Source of the DNA: an uncultured Erysipelotrichaceae bacterium
Lineage (GTDB): Bacteria; Bacillota_I; Bacilli_A; Erysipelotrichales; Erysipelotrichaceae
DNA: 64,000 nucleotides
Direction: 5' to 3'
Assembly: GCA_902766005.1 (NCBI GenBank)
Contig: CACXCB010000039.1
Coordinates: 1 to 64,000 of the forward strand
Shown here: positions 20,342 to 28,189 of the stretch, piece by piece
Position numbering within the stretch: the first letter of the stretch is position 1
Layout: each line of letters begins with the position of its first letter
Translations under genes and position numbers: made by a program
The notes under the pieces: generated by a model
Database searches by the model: none
Told to the model about the DNA's origin: nothing
Seen by the model: only the letters and a program-made list of their open reading frames with translations

Positions 20342-21108
20342 GAGATCCTGCTCCTTCTTTTTCTCGAGGAGCTGATTGCCACAATCTTCTGGAAATACTC
20401 ATCTTCATCCATATCTCCCTTTTGAATCTCAGAGGTGATATTGCCATCCCTGATAAAAATCAGGCGGGAGGTATAGGAGGCAATAAAAGCATCATGCGTG
20501 ACCATCACTACCGTCACACCATCCTCCCGGTTCAGTTTCTGAAACAGTTCTAAAAGTTCTTCGGAATTCTGTGAATCCAGATTGCCGGTAGGTTCATCGG
20601 CAATGATGATGCTTGGGTTGTTGATCAAGGCTCTGGCAATGGCCGTACGCTGTCTCTGTCCGCCTGAGCATTCCGAAGGAAGCTTGTACAGATGGTCCTG
20701 CATATCCATCTTCTCTGCCATTTCTTTAACCCTTGTCTCAATTTCGGCAGGATCCACTCCTGCAAGAGATAAAGGCAGAGCGATGTTTTCATAAATCGTA
20801 TGCGTATCGAGCAAATTAAAATCCTGGAAGATAAACCCGAGATTTTCATAGCGGAAGTGCCCGATGTCATTGGCTGACATGGAAAGGACATTCTTGCCGT
20901 TGATAAACACCTTGCCTTCCGTCGGTGTATCAATGGTGCTGATGTTGTTGATGAAGGTGGATTTACCGGATCCGCTCGGTCCCATGACACCGATGAACTC
21001 TCCTTTTTCCACTTGAATATTAATGTCATGCAATGCTTCAAATGCATTTAGGGAATTTGCATTGTATACCTTTTTCAGATGCCTTGCTTCAAGAACAATT
21101 TCACTCAT
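20338..21108 (-). CDS. ABC transporter ATP-binding protein, Bce/LolD-type
   Basis: About 256 residues with Walker A GPSGSGKST (~residue 41-49), Q-loop FQDFNLLD, signature SGGQRQR and Walker B IIIADEPTGNLDSQ. The sub-family follows MacB/LolD/BceA exporters that pair with FtsX-like permeases, as here. The ATG at 21108 follows GAGGTGG by 3 nt; the ORF's four extra codons overlap that site and the amidohydrolase stop. Operon order is amidohydrolase, ATPase, permease, MBL hydrolase. Confidence 0.93.
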   Translation of the reverse strand: MSEIVLEARHLKKVYNANSLNAFEALHDINIQVEKGEFIGVMGPSGSGKSTFINNISTIDTPTEGKVFINGKNVLSMSANDIGHFRYENLGFIFQDFNLLDTHTIYENIALPLSLAGVDPAEIETRVKEMAEKMDMQDHLYKLPSECSGGQRQRTAIARALINNPSIIIADEPTGNLDSQNSEELLELFQKLNREDGVTVVMVTHDAFIASYTSRLIFIRDGNITSEIQKGDMDEDEYFQKIVAISSSRKRRSRIS

Positions 21109-21116
21109 AAACCACC

Positions 21117-22394
21117 TCATTCATTGATATCTTCACTGATTTCCGTTTCATAGATGACACCTTCCTTCATGACAAAGGCGCAATCGAGAAGGGCTTTCGG
21201 ATCTGTCAATAGATCTCTTCTCCATGCGGAAATATCTGCAAGCTTTCCCTTTTCCAATGTACCGGTTATCCGGTCTATGCCAAGAATTTCTGCATTGTTT
21301 TTTGTGGCTGCCTTCAAGGTACGGTATGCACCCATGCCGCTGTTCATCCAGGCTGCATACTCCCAGCCGCTGTCATAGTTTTGGTGATTGGCAACAAAAT
21401 CCGTTCCGTACCCCAATTTGATGTTGCTGTTACGGATCACTTCTCTTCCATCCACGAGCATTTGACGATACAGTTCCAGCTTAGCTCGGAATTCAGGCTG
21501 TTTCTTTGCAATCTTTTCAGGATCATAGTGTACTGCTTCATCATATGGGCAGAATGTAGGAACCAGATAAGCTCCGCTGTCCTCATACATTTTTGCGGTT
21601 TCCTCATCCATCAAAGAACCATGTTCCATGCCGTCTATGCCAAGTTTTAACAATGTCTGCATCATTTCCGGTGCGTAGACATGCGCAGTTACGGTTGTTC
21701 CCATCTCATGAGCCGTGCGGATAATAGCTTCCAGTTCTTCATCATTCAGCTGTTTCTGCAAAGGGGTATCGTTCGGTGTAAAGAAACCCCCTGTTGCCAT
21801 AATCTTGATAAAATCACTGCCGTACTTGATTTCTTCTCTTGTTGCATTGATGAAGAAATCCTTTCCTGTGCCGCATGTCGGCTTGTTTCTTTCCATGAAA
21901 TGCGCAAAATGAGGATTTTTAAACATGCCCTGTGAGAAATCACCATGGCTTCCCGGAGAACACAAAGATTGTGCCGCCGCCTTGATTCTTGCCCCTTTCA
22001 ACAATCCCCCATTAATCACGTTTCTTACCGCAAGAACACCATATCCGCTGCTGGCAATCGCTCCCATATGCCTGACGCTGGTAAAGCCTCTGCGCAATGC
22101 CTTTTCAGCACATCTGGCTGTTGCCAGTGTCTTCATCTCTTCTGAAAACATGTAAACCTCTTCACGGATATCATGCCAGTCAAAATAGTCCATGTGCATA
22201 TGTGCATCAATCATTCCCGGGGTTACTGTTGCATCAGTCAGGTCTATCACTTCTGCACCTTCCGGAATTTCAAGATTATTACCGATTTCATCAATTCTTG
22301 TGCCTTTTACAATGATCTGCATATTCTCCTGCAGGCAATCCTGCAGCCCATCATACAGTTTTCCGCACTTGATATAAAATATTTTTTCCATCAT
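21117..22394 (-). CDS. Metal-dependent amidohydrolase, imidazolonepropionase/prolidase-like
   Basis: The 425-residue protein has the amidohydrolase pattern: MIDAHMHMDYF (HxH, ~residue 61-65), SDFIKIMATGG (lysine that is carbamylated), TAHVYA and MEHGSL (histidine ligands) and GYGTDFV (catalytic Asp). The sub-family includes Xaa-Pro dipeptidases and organophosphate/imidazolone hydrolases; I cannot say more. A second ATG is one codon downstream with better spacing to GAGGT. It heads the unit with the Bce-like ABC genes, so the two are expressed together, for reasons not evident. Confidence 0.88.
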   Translation of the reverse strand: MMEKIFYIKCGKLYDGLQDCLQENMQIIVKGTRIDEIGNNLEIPEGAEVIDLTDATVTPGMIDAHMHMDYFDWHDIREEVYMFSEEMKTLATARCAEKALRRGFTSVRHMGAIASSGYGVLAVRNVINGGLLKGARIKAAAQSLCSPGSHGDFSQGMFKNPHFAHFMERNKPTCGTGKDFFINATREEIKYGSDFIKIMATGGFFTPNDTPLQKQLNDEELEAIIRTAHEMGTTVTAHVYAPEMMQTLLKLGIDGMEHGSLMDEETAKMYEDSGAYLVPTFCPYDEAVHYDPEKIAKKQPEFRAKLELYRQMLVDGREVIRNSNIKLGYGTDFVANHQNYDSGWEYAAWMNSGMGAYRTLKAATKNNAEILGIDRITGTLEKGKLADISAWRRDLLTDPKALLDCAFVMKEGVIYETEISEDINE

Positions 22395-22429
22395 TTACCT
22401 CTTTTACATCATTATAATGCATGCATGTA

Positions 22430-23065
22430 TTAGTCACCAAAGACTTTCTTTATACATTCCGGCAATTGTGTCATATTGCTTATGGTATATTCCGCATCTT
22501 TTACATCGCCAAATCCGTATTCTGCAAAGACAAAGGGAATACCCGCTTCTTTTGCAGCGTTATAGTCACCGGTTGTATCTCCTATGTACACAGCTTTCTC
22601 TAGATGGTTTCTCTGCATCAACAGGAGGATATTTTCCCCTTTGGATTTTCCTGTTCTCCCTGACATTTCAATATCTTGAAAATAACCGGTCAGCTCATGC
22701 GCATGCATAAAAGCCTGCACATAGCCATCCTGGCAATTGCTGACAATATACAAACCGTATATCGCATGCAGCTTCTCAAGTGTCTCTCTGACGCCATTAT
22801 ACAAAACAGCTCCATATTGATAAAAATATTCCACCTCCGCTTCAGCACAAAGATCCATGATTCTGTTTTGTTCCTCTTCGCTTATATCTGCAAAAAGAAT
22901 CCGACCGATCTCCTCATTGGTTTTTCCCATGCATTGTTTGACAGTATCCACTGTAATCATGGATATTCCTTCTTTTCCAAAAACAGAGTTCCAGATTTCA
23001 GCCACTTCGCTTGTACTGTCCCATAATGTTCCGTCCAAATCAAAAATCACTGCATTTTCATTCAT
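22430..23065 (-). CDS. HAD-superfamily hydrolase, phosphoglycolate phosphatase-like
   Basis: About 211 residues. HAD motifs are AVIFDLDGTLWDS (I), IVSNCQ (II), the GKSKGENI lysine region (III) and YIGDTTGDYNAAKEAGI (IV), and it has the helical C1 cap of PGP/beta-phosphoglucomutase-like enzymes. The ATG at 23065 is preferred to the ORF start at 23218 because the longer frame covers the divergent CsoR gene; AAAGGA lies ~11 nt upstream. Likely acts on a small phosphorylated metabolite. Confidence 0.85.
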   Translation of the reverse strand: MNENAVIFDLDGTLWDSTSEVAEIWNSVFGKEGISMITVDTVKQCMGKTNEEIGRILFADISEEEQNRIMDLCAEAEVEYFYQYGAVLYNGVRETLEKLHAIYGLYIVSNCQDGYVQAFMHAHELTGYFQDIEMSGRTGKSKGENILLLMQRNHLEKAVYIGDTTGDYNAAKEAGIPFVFAEYGFGDVKDAEYTISNMTQLPECIKKVFGD

Positions 23066-23113
23066 GAAAGTAAAATCCTTTCCTAACATATGCAAAAATG
23101 ATACAATCATTCC

Positions 23114-23425
23114 ATGACAGAAATCAATCATAAAGAGCATGCACATCTTCATAGCCATACGCATGATCCCAAACATATGCAGAATATTGTCAACAGACTG
23201 TCCCGTTCCATCGGTCATCTGAATGCGGTAAAAAGCATGGTGGAACGTGGCGAAGACTGCTCGGATGTATTAATACAGCTTGCGGCTGTCAAAGGTGAAT
23301 TAAACTCCATCAGCAAAAAAATTCTGGAAGAACATCTTGATCACTGCATCGTAGAGGCAATTGAAGAACACGATATGGAAGCAATCGAAAAATTGCATAA
23401 TGCGATTAATCAGATGATTAAATGA
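23114..23425 (+). CDS. CsoR/FrmR-family metal-responsive repressor
   Basis: The 103-residue protein is an all-helical DUF156 regulator. It has the Cys (GEDCSDV, ~residue 53) and the H-x3-C pair (EEHLDHC, ~residues 74-78) that make the C-H-C fingerprint of copper-sensing CsoR. The N-terminal 20 residues are histidine-rich (HKEHAHLHSHTHD), an extra possible metal-binding tail. Targets are usually copper exporters; none is adjacent, so it may act elsewhere, or on the divergent HAD gene. It ends at a terminator. Confidence 0.88.
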   Translation: MTEINHKEHAHLHSHTHDPKHMQNIVNRLSRSIGHLNAVKSMVERGEDCSDVLIQLAAVKGELNSISKKILEEHLDHCIVEAIEEHDMEAIEKLHNAINQMIK

Positions 23426-23426
23426 G

Positions 23427-23450
23427 CAAACGTAAAAGCGTTTGTTTTTT
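23427..23450 (+). terminator. Terminator of the CsoR-like gene
   Basis: CAAACG and CGTTTG pair around a 6-nt loop, followed by TTTTTTTATTT. Confidence 0.75.
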
Positions 23451-23488
23451 TATTTCAGGAAAGCTACAATGAATGGCAGGAGTATTCT

Positions 23489-24925
23489 ATGAAAATCTGT
23501 TTATTAAATGATTCTTTTCCGCCGATCATCGACGGTGTAGTAAATGTAGTATTGAATTATGCCGATATTCTTTGTAAAAAAGAAAATACCGAAGTCATTG
23601 TAGGCACACCATGGTATCCGGATACGGATTATGATCAATATCCTTATCCTGTCAAAACGTATCCGAGCCTGGATACCTCTTTTTTAACCGGCGGATATCG
23701 TGCAGGTTATCCGTTTCCGATCAAGGAAATCGGGGAAATGCTTGCTTTTCATCCGGATATTATCCATACCCATTGTCCGGTTTCTTCCTGCTTTATCGCA
23801 AGATCCATGCGAGATGCTTCAGAAGCACCTGTGATTCTGACTTATCATACAAAATATGATATTGATATCAGAAATACCATCCCCTCTAAACCGCTTCAGG
23901 ATGAATGCATCAAAGCTTTGGTAAACAATGTTTCCGCATGTGATGAAGTTTGGGCTGTCAGCAACGGAGCCGGTGAAAGCCTGAAAGCTTTAGGCTATAA
24001 AGGTGATTACAAGGTTATGCCTAACGGGGTTGATTTTGCCAAAGGCAGATGTTCTGCAGAAGAAGTAACCGAAGCCACAAAAGACTATGATCTTCCATCT
24101 GATATTCCTGTTTTCCTCTATGTCGGAAGAATCATGGATTATAAAGGACTGCCTTTAATTATTGAGGCTCTTGCTTCTTTAAAAGAACAATATGATTTCC
24201 GCATGGTATTTATCGGAAAAGGGCCTGACATGAACCATTTGAAACAGCTCATTCAAAATGCAGGTATCTCTTATGACGAGAAACAGCCTGATGGAACAAT
24301 CATCTCCCACCCCGGCTCTTCTACAGGCAAAATCATACTGACAGGTGCAATCCATGATCGCAATGTTTTACGTGCATGGAATACAAGAGCTGATCTTTTC
24401 CTGTTTCCTTCTACCTTTGATACAAACGGATTAGTTGTCAGGGAAGCGGCTGCTTGCGGTTTGGCAAGTGTATTGATTCAAGGTTCTTGCGCTGCCGAAG
24501 GCATCATTGACGGCAGAAACGGATTTCTGATAGATCAAAATGCCGAATCCCTCTGTACGTTCCTCACACATGCCTGCACTCATATGGACACCATTCACGA
24601 GGCTGGTAATGCCGCAATGGAAGAAATTTATCTGTCATGGGAAGATGCGGTAAATGAAGCATGCAAAGGATATGCTGAGGTTCTTGAGAAAAAACAGAGA
24701 GGATTATACATCCGGAAGAAAGAACTCGCTGATGAACCTCTATATGAAATGTCTGCCGAAGCTGCAAGAAGATATCTTGATATCACTTTGAACGAACTGC
24801 CGCAGATGGAAGGCATGTTAGAAAATATGCATCAGAAAAGCCAGGAAGTCATTGAGGCATTCCAGGCAAAGGGAAATCAGAGATTACAGGAATTGAAAGA
24901 GTTTTTGAAAACCGGTAATTTTTAA
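23489..24925 (+). CDS. Group 4 glycosyltransferase
   Basis: The 478-residue protein has the GT4 (GT-B) architecture. The N-terminal Rossmann half starts LLNDSFPPIIDGV, a glycine-poor donor loop typical of lipid glucosyltransferases; ~200 has the VMPNGVDF motif; ~215-225 VFLYVGRIMDYKG; and the C-terminal half carries the donor site near LFLFPSTFDTNGLVVREAAACG. Family members add sugars to diacylglycerol, glycan or metabolite acceptors. A helical tail of ~80 residues (about 400-478) extends the core. It is followed directly by a TnpB relic. Confidence 0.88.
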   Translation: MKICLLNDSFPPIIDGVVNVVLNYADILCKKENTEVIVGTPWYPDTDYDQYPYPVKTYPSLDTSFLTGGYRAGYPFPIKEIGEMLAFHPDIIHTHCPVSSCFIARSMRDASEAPVILTYHTKYDIDIRNTIPSKPLQDECIKALVNNVSACDEVWAVSNGAGESLKALGYKGDYKVMPNGVDFAKGRCSAEEVTEATKDYDLPSDIPVFLYVGRIMDYKGLPLIIEALASLKEQYDFRMVFIGKGPDMNHLKQLIQNAGISYDEKQPDGTIISHPGSSTGKIILTGAIHDRNVLRAWNTRADLFLFPSTFDTNGLVVREAAACGLASVLIQGSCAAEGIIDGRNGFLIDQNAESLCTFLTHACTHMDTIHEAGNAAMEEIYLSWEDAVNEACKGYAEVLEKKQRGLYIRKKELADEPLYEMSAEAARRYLDITLNELPQMEGMLENMHQKSQEVIEAFQAKGNQRLQELKEFLKTGNF

Positions 24926-25080
24926 AGGATCATGACAGGGATCATAATGCAGCCATAAACCTGAAAAAAGAAGCGCTGAGAATTGCGCTTCTGCAAAGAA
25001 TCAAAATGAATAACGGTACCCTGGGGTACAGGGAATCCTATAAGCTTCAGCGAAGGTGGCGGGAGTATGTCACGCAATGA
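24926..25080 (+). pseudogene. TnpB (IS200/IS605) C-terminal relic
   Basis: One frame from 24926 to the stop at 25078-25080 has no start codon and reads about 51 residues beginning KDHDRDHNAAINLKKEA. The HDRDxNAAxN motif is the RuvC-III/C-terminal catalytic block of TnpB, the IS605-family nuclease. The rest of the protein is absent because the preceding glycosyltransferase stop codon lies immediately upstream. The terminal part ends GTLGYRESYKLQRRWREYV. It is a deletion remnant of an IS605-like element. In live elements the 3' end of tnpB continues into the guide (omega) RNA. Confidence 0.75.
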
Positions 25081-25127
25081 CGGAATGCATAAAGATTTAT
25101 GTAATGTAAAACAAAGATTTGTTCTGG

Positions 25128-25150
25128 AAAGCGGAGAAATCCGCTTTTAT
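25128..25150. terminator. Hairpin between TnpB relic and hydrolase gene
   Basis: AAAGCGGA pairs with TCCGCTTT around GAAA. A/T runs on both sides make it a plausible terminator for the convergent hydrolase gene, or the right-end hairpin of the former IS605 element. Confidence 0.65.
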
Positions 25151-25908
25151 TTTTGACAGATCAGTTTATTTATTTCTTGGGTAAATAATTCACGATATTG
25201 TAAAGCCATACCGCCATGACCGACATTTTCAAATTTTCTGAAAACTGTATTCGGAAAATTCTTTTTGATATACCGTATATCCCATTTACGGTCTTTTTCT
25301 TCTTTGTCCGCATACCAGTAGTAAATCTTTTTGCATTCTGTTTTGATCCTTGGCGGCATGGAATAATTATTGCAGGAATCAAATGTATTCCAAATGGTTT
25401 TATAACTGACGTTTTTCATTAGATTGCCAAGATACTCTATATCTTCTTTTGACAGTTCATCAGTAGAAAAAGCTTTTTCCAGTATTTTCGTTCCGCCGAG
25501 TTTTCCTAAAGAAACCACAAGAAAATCTCTTATGGCAATGCCTCTGGTAATCAGCCTGGGCAATTGATATGGTGTTATGGCACCATCCAGTATGGCAGAT
25601 TGAATATCCAGATGCCGATTGGCAAGAAGCCTGACAATCACACTGCCGCCCATGGAACAGCCATATGCACATGCCAAACGGGAGTATCTTCTTTCCAAAA
25701 ACCAGTTTTCGAGCTCTTCCGCTATTGTTTCAATACTTGTAAAATCCTGTTTATGATCAGGGTCATAACCCGGCAAAGCAGGAATCACCAGATGATAGTT
25801 TCTTTCCAGATAAGGAATCACATATTCAAAATAATCCCACATGACCATGGAAGGATGAACAAGCAAAATAATCTTTTCATTTTCCTTTCCGAATTCATGA
25901 ATATTCAT
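25147..25908 (-). CDS. Alpha/beta-hydrolase
   Basis: The 253-residue protein has the fold's pattern: IILLVHPSMVMWDYFEYVIP (oxyanion loop), CAYGCSMGGSV with nucleophile Ser near residue 92 (GxSxG), an acid near YWYADK and a C-terminal His in VGHGGMAL. The substrate cannot be told. It is monocistronic, with a -10 TATAAT (25945-25950) overlapping the GTTAG operator upstream, shared in sequence with the operon beginning at 30516. Confidence 0.85.
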   Translation of the reverse strand: MNIHEFGKENEKIILLVHPSMVMWDYFEYVIPYLERNYHLVIPALPGYDPDHKQDFTSIETIAEELENWFLERRYSRLACAYGCSMGGSVIVRLLANRHLDIQSAILDGAITPYQLPRLITRGIAIRDFLVVSLGKLGGTKILEKAFSTDELSKEDIEYLGNLMKNVSYKTIWNTFDSCNNYSMPPRIKTECKKIYYWYADKEEKDRKWDIRYIKKNFPNTVFRKFENVGHGGMALQYRELFTQEINKLICQK

Positions 25909-25925
25909 AGTACCCCCTCTTTTTA

Positions 25926-25941
25926 GTTAGACATAACTAAC
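25926..25941. promoter_or_regulatory. GTTAG-N6-CTAAC operator (copy 1)
   Basis: Inverted 5-bp arms GTTAG/CTAAC six bases apart, 17 bp upstream of the alpha/beta-hydrolase start codon and just downstream of its -10. The second copy at 30530-30545 matches at 14 of 16 positions on the same strand. A shared repressor is inferred; none is encoded next to either copy. Confidence 0.6.
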
Positions 25942-26070
25942 ACCATTATATCACTGATTCCTATTCGTTTCTCATCTTCCGTCTCTTTTTTCAGTTTTAT
26001 CATTTTTTGCAAAACCGATCTTTAAGATGAAATCAGTTTCCTGTTTTTTGATCTTTCTTTGCAATGAAAA

Positions 26071-26104
26071 AGACAGGTTAATCATATTCATGATCAATCT
26101 GTCT
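26071..26104 (-). terminator. Terminator of the 667-aa methyltransferase gene
   Basis: AGACAG and CTGTCT with an inner stem around an ATGATCATGAATATGAT-like core, then TTTTTC on the minus strand, 20 nt past the stop at 26126. Confidence 0.6.
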
Positions 26105-26125
26105 GACAGTGAACTTTCTGGATGA

Positions 26126-28129
26126 TTATAGTTTTTCTGCCACAATGATGCAGTTGGAATCCGGAAACGGTACAGGTTCCTCAGAGATCGGATCACACAG
26201 TTCTACTAACGGGGACAAATGTTCGGGATAACCCGGCTCCAGGAAGGAATCTGCCCGCAGTATTTTGAATCCCATTTTCTCAAATAATTCCACAAAATCT
26301 TTTATTTCATAATACCCGAAGCACTCCTGTACTTCATGTGCATAGGATTCCTTTCCCCATGTATAGGTATACAGAAACTCTCTTCCGAAGTTGATGTCTG
26401 TGATAACATATTTCTCCTTATCATCAATATGCAATACTTTCTGATCTTCGGTCAGTTCACGATCCATTCCTTTGAAATCTCTCAGATACTCTTTAAAGAA
26501 AAATAATCCGTCCTTTTTCTTAAAATGAATCTCAATATCATCACTTCCAGGTGTTTTGATTCCGTCACGGATAATGATTCTGCCTCCTTTGTTCAGAGAA
26601 TCTGCAGCATTTTGTAAAGCTCTCTTAATGGATGCGTAATCAAACAAGCCATTGCCTAGATCCGTATAGGAATAGATTTCATGGATAATCGAAGAGAACA
26701 AAATCGTATCCACTTTTTCTTCGAACGGACTATCGACAAAATTATGTTTCTGACAAAGCCAGTGTCTGCCTTCCTCATCCTTCTTTAATTCCAATGATAG
26801 GATTACATTAGCGGAAATGTCCGTTCCGATAATGGTTTTATCAGGGTACCTGTCTTCCAATGCATTCAGCAGAACCCCTCCTCCGGAGCCTACATCCACT
26901 ACCTTCTGTCCTATGACATAGTCCAGAATGGAAAGCTTTGTGCTTGTTTCTGCTGCATTCATTGTCTTTAAATACTTTTCTTCATTGTTCAGCCTGTCAA
27001 AGGCATCTCTGCGAAAGCCAAAAGTATCAAACAGTAACGTAATGCATTTTTCATAGGAAAGAAGATGCGACCTTTCAGCTTCAACACAGAATTCAATCAT
27101 CTTTTCACATACTGGTGTGAAATGCACTCCCACCTCTAAAAAGATGCCTTTCTTTATAAATGTAAGAAACACATGTTCCTGATACGATGAAGGATCGGCA
27201 ATGTATTTTTCTATGATTCTCTGTTTATATGTATTGATATGTTTCTTTCCCTCATAATCATAATAGATCTCATCTGCAAGCGGCTTGAAGTTGATGTGAC
27301 GGATATTGTTGTCACGGTCGATGGATTCTATTGCTCTTTGTACAATCTTATAAGCCCCTTCCATGCCAAAAGGCTCTAAAGCAGATTGGAAATACCAAAG
27401 ATCATATTTCGGAAACACAGATGTATGGAAAAATGAAACAGTGTTCTTATCAGGGCTGCCTGTGTTTGGCAACAGCTGATGCAGCCGCTCTGTACTTTCC
27501 AATTCTCTAAATCTCTGTTTGTAAATATCTTCCCCAAAGATTTTAATTCTGTCTTTGACATTCAGATATATTTCTTTGGAAACAGCTTCTATAATGCAGC
27601 GGTTTAATACCTCAATAATTCTGCAGAAACGTTCCTTTGACATTAATTCCGTAAGAAGAATGAGATCCCTGCTGCTTTCCATGCGGCATTCACCACGGAT
27701 AAACTGTCCTGCAAGTCCATGTGTTTTGACAAGGATATATACAGGATCAATACCGGGAGATTGCGGTTCAGTATGATCCAGATAGATCATTGCTGAAGCT
27801 TCATTATGAATTTCCAAAGGATATCCCCTGTCTCTCCACCTCTTTCTGTCTTCCGCAGAACCTGCTTTAGCGACTTCCGACCAGCACAAAACCGTACGGA
27901 TCAGCTGATAGTCTTCCTCTTGTAAATCCGTAACACTGTCTAAAATATCCAATGTGCGCATGACATAACGCAATACTGCATTGTCCTTCTTATCTGCCAT
28001 CTTTTCAATTCTTTCGGCATTCCAGTAATAGTCTTCGCCAGACACAAGATACTGCAGCCATGGAAGATAGAACATTTCCTTCTTTACCGTTACTCCGTCT
28101 TTTTCAAAATAACGCTCCTGATTCAGCAT
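26126..28129 (-). CDS. SAM-dependent methyltransferase with large N-terminal domain
   Basis: The 667-residue protein is unusually long. A class I methyltransferase domain occupies about residues 385-540: motif I KVVDVGSGGGVLLNALEDR, then GTDIS, FSSIIHEIYSY and GGRIIIRDG. The first ~380 residues match nothing I know; they are mixed alpha/beta with no membrane helix or signal peptide. The C-terminal ~100 residues are again helical. A methyl acceptor cannot be predicted. It is the next gene upstream of the alpha/beta-hydrolase and faces the same way, but has its own terminator. It is separated by ~60 nt from the ATC-hydrolase/methyltransferase gene. Confidence 0.8.
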   Translation of the reverse strand: MLNQERYFEKDGVTVKKEMFYLPWLQYLVSGEDYYWNAERIEKMADKKDNAVLRYVMRTLDILDSVTDLQEEDYQLIRTVLCWSEVAKAGSAEDRKRWRDRGYPLEIHNEASAMIYLDHTEPQSPGIDPVYILVKTHGLAGQFIRGECRMESSRDLILLTELMSKERFCRIIEVLNRCIIEAVSKEIYLNVKDRIKIFGEDIYKQRFRELESTERLHQLLPNTGSPDKNTVSFFHTSVFPKYDLWYFQSALEPFGMEGAYKIVQRAIESIDRDNNIRHINFKPLADEIYYDYEGKKHINTYKQRIIEKYIADPSSYQEHVFLTFIKKGIFLEVGVHFTPVCEKMIEFCVEAERSHLLSYEKCITLLFDTFGFRRDAFDRLNNEEKYLKTMNAAETSTKLSILDYVIGQKVVDVGSGGGVLLNALEDRYPDKTIIGTDISANVILSLELKKDEEGRHWLCQKHNFVDSPFEEKVDTILFSSIIHEIYSYTDLGNGLFDYASIKRALQNAADSLNKGGRIIIRDGIKTPGSDDIEIHFKKKDGLFFFKEYLRDFKGMDRELTEDQKVLHIDDKEKYVITDINFGREFLYTYTWGKESYAHEVQECFGYYEIKDFVELFEKMGFKILRADSFLEPGYPEHLSPLVELCDPISEEPVPFPDSNCIIVAEKL

Positions 28130-28163
28130 AAAAATTCTCCCTATGTCACTATTGTACCAAAAA

Positions 28164-28186
28164 AATGTCAGGTTATTCCTGACATT
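28164..28186 (-). terminator. Terminator of the ATC-hydrolase/methyltransferase gene
   Basis: AATGTCAGG pairs with CCTGACATT around TTATT; on the minus strand TTTTTTT follows. It lies just past the stop codon at 28190. Confidence 0.8.
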
Positions 28187-28189
28187 GAT

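Noticed and set aside
23065-23218. Longer N-terminus of the HAD hydrolase
   Set aside because: Antisense to the CsoR-like gene; HAD motif I begins right after the ATG at 23065.
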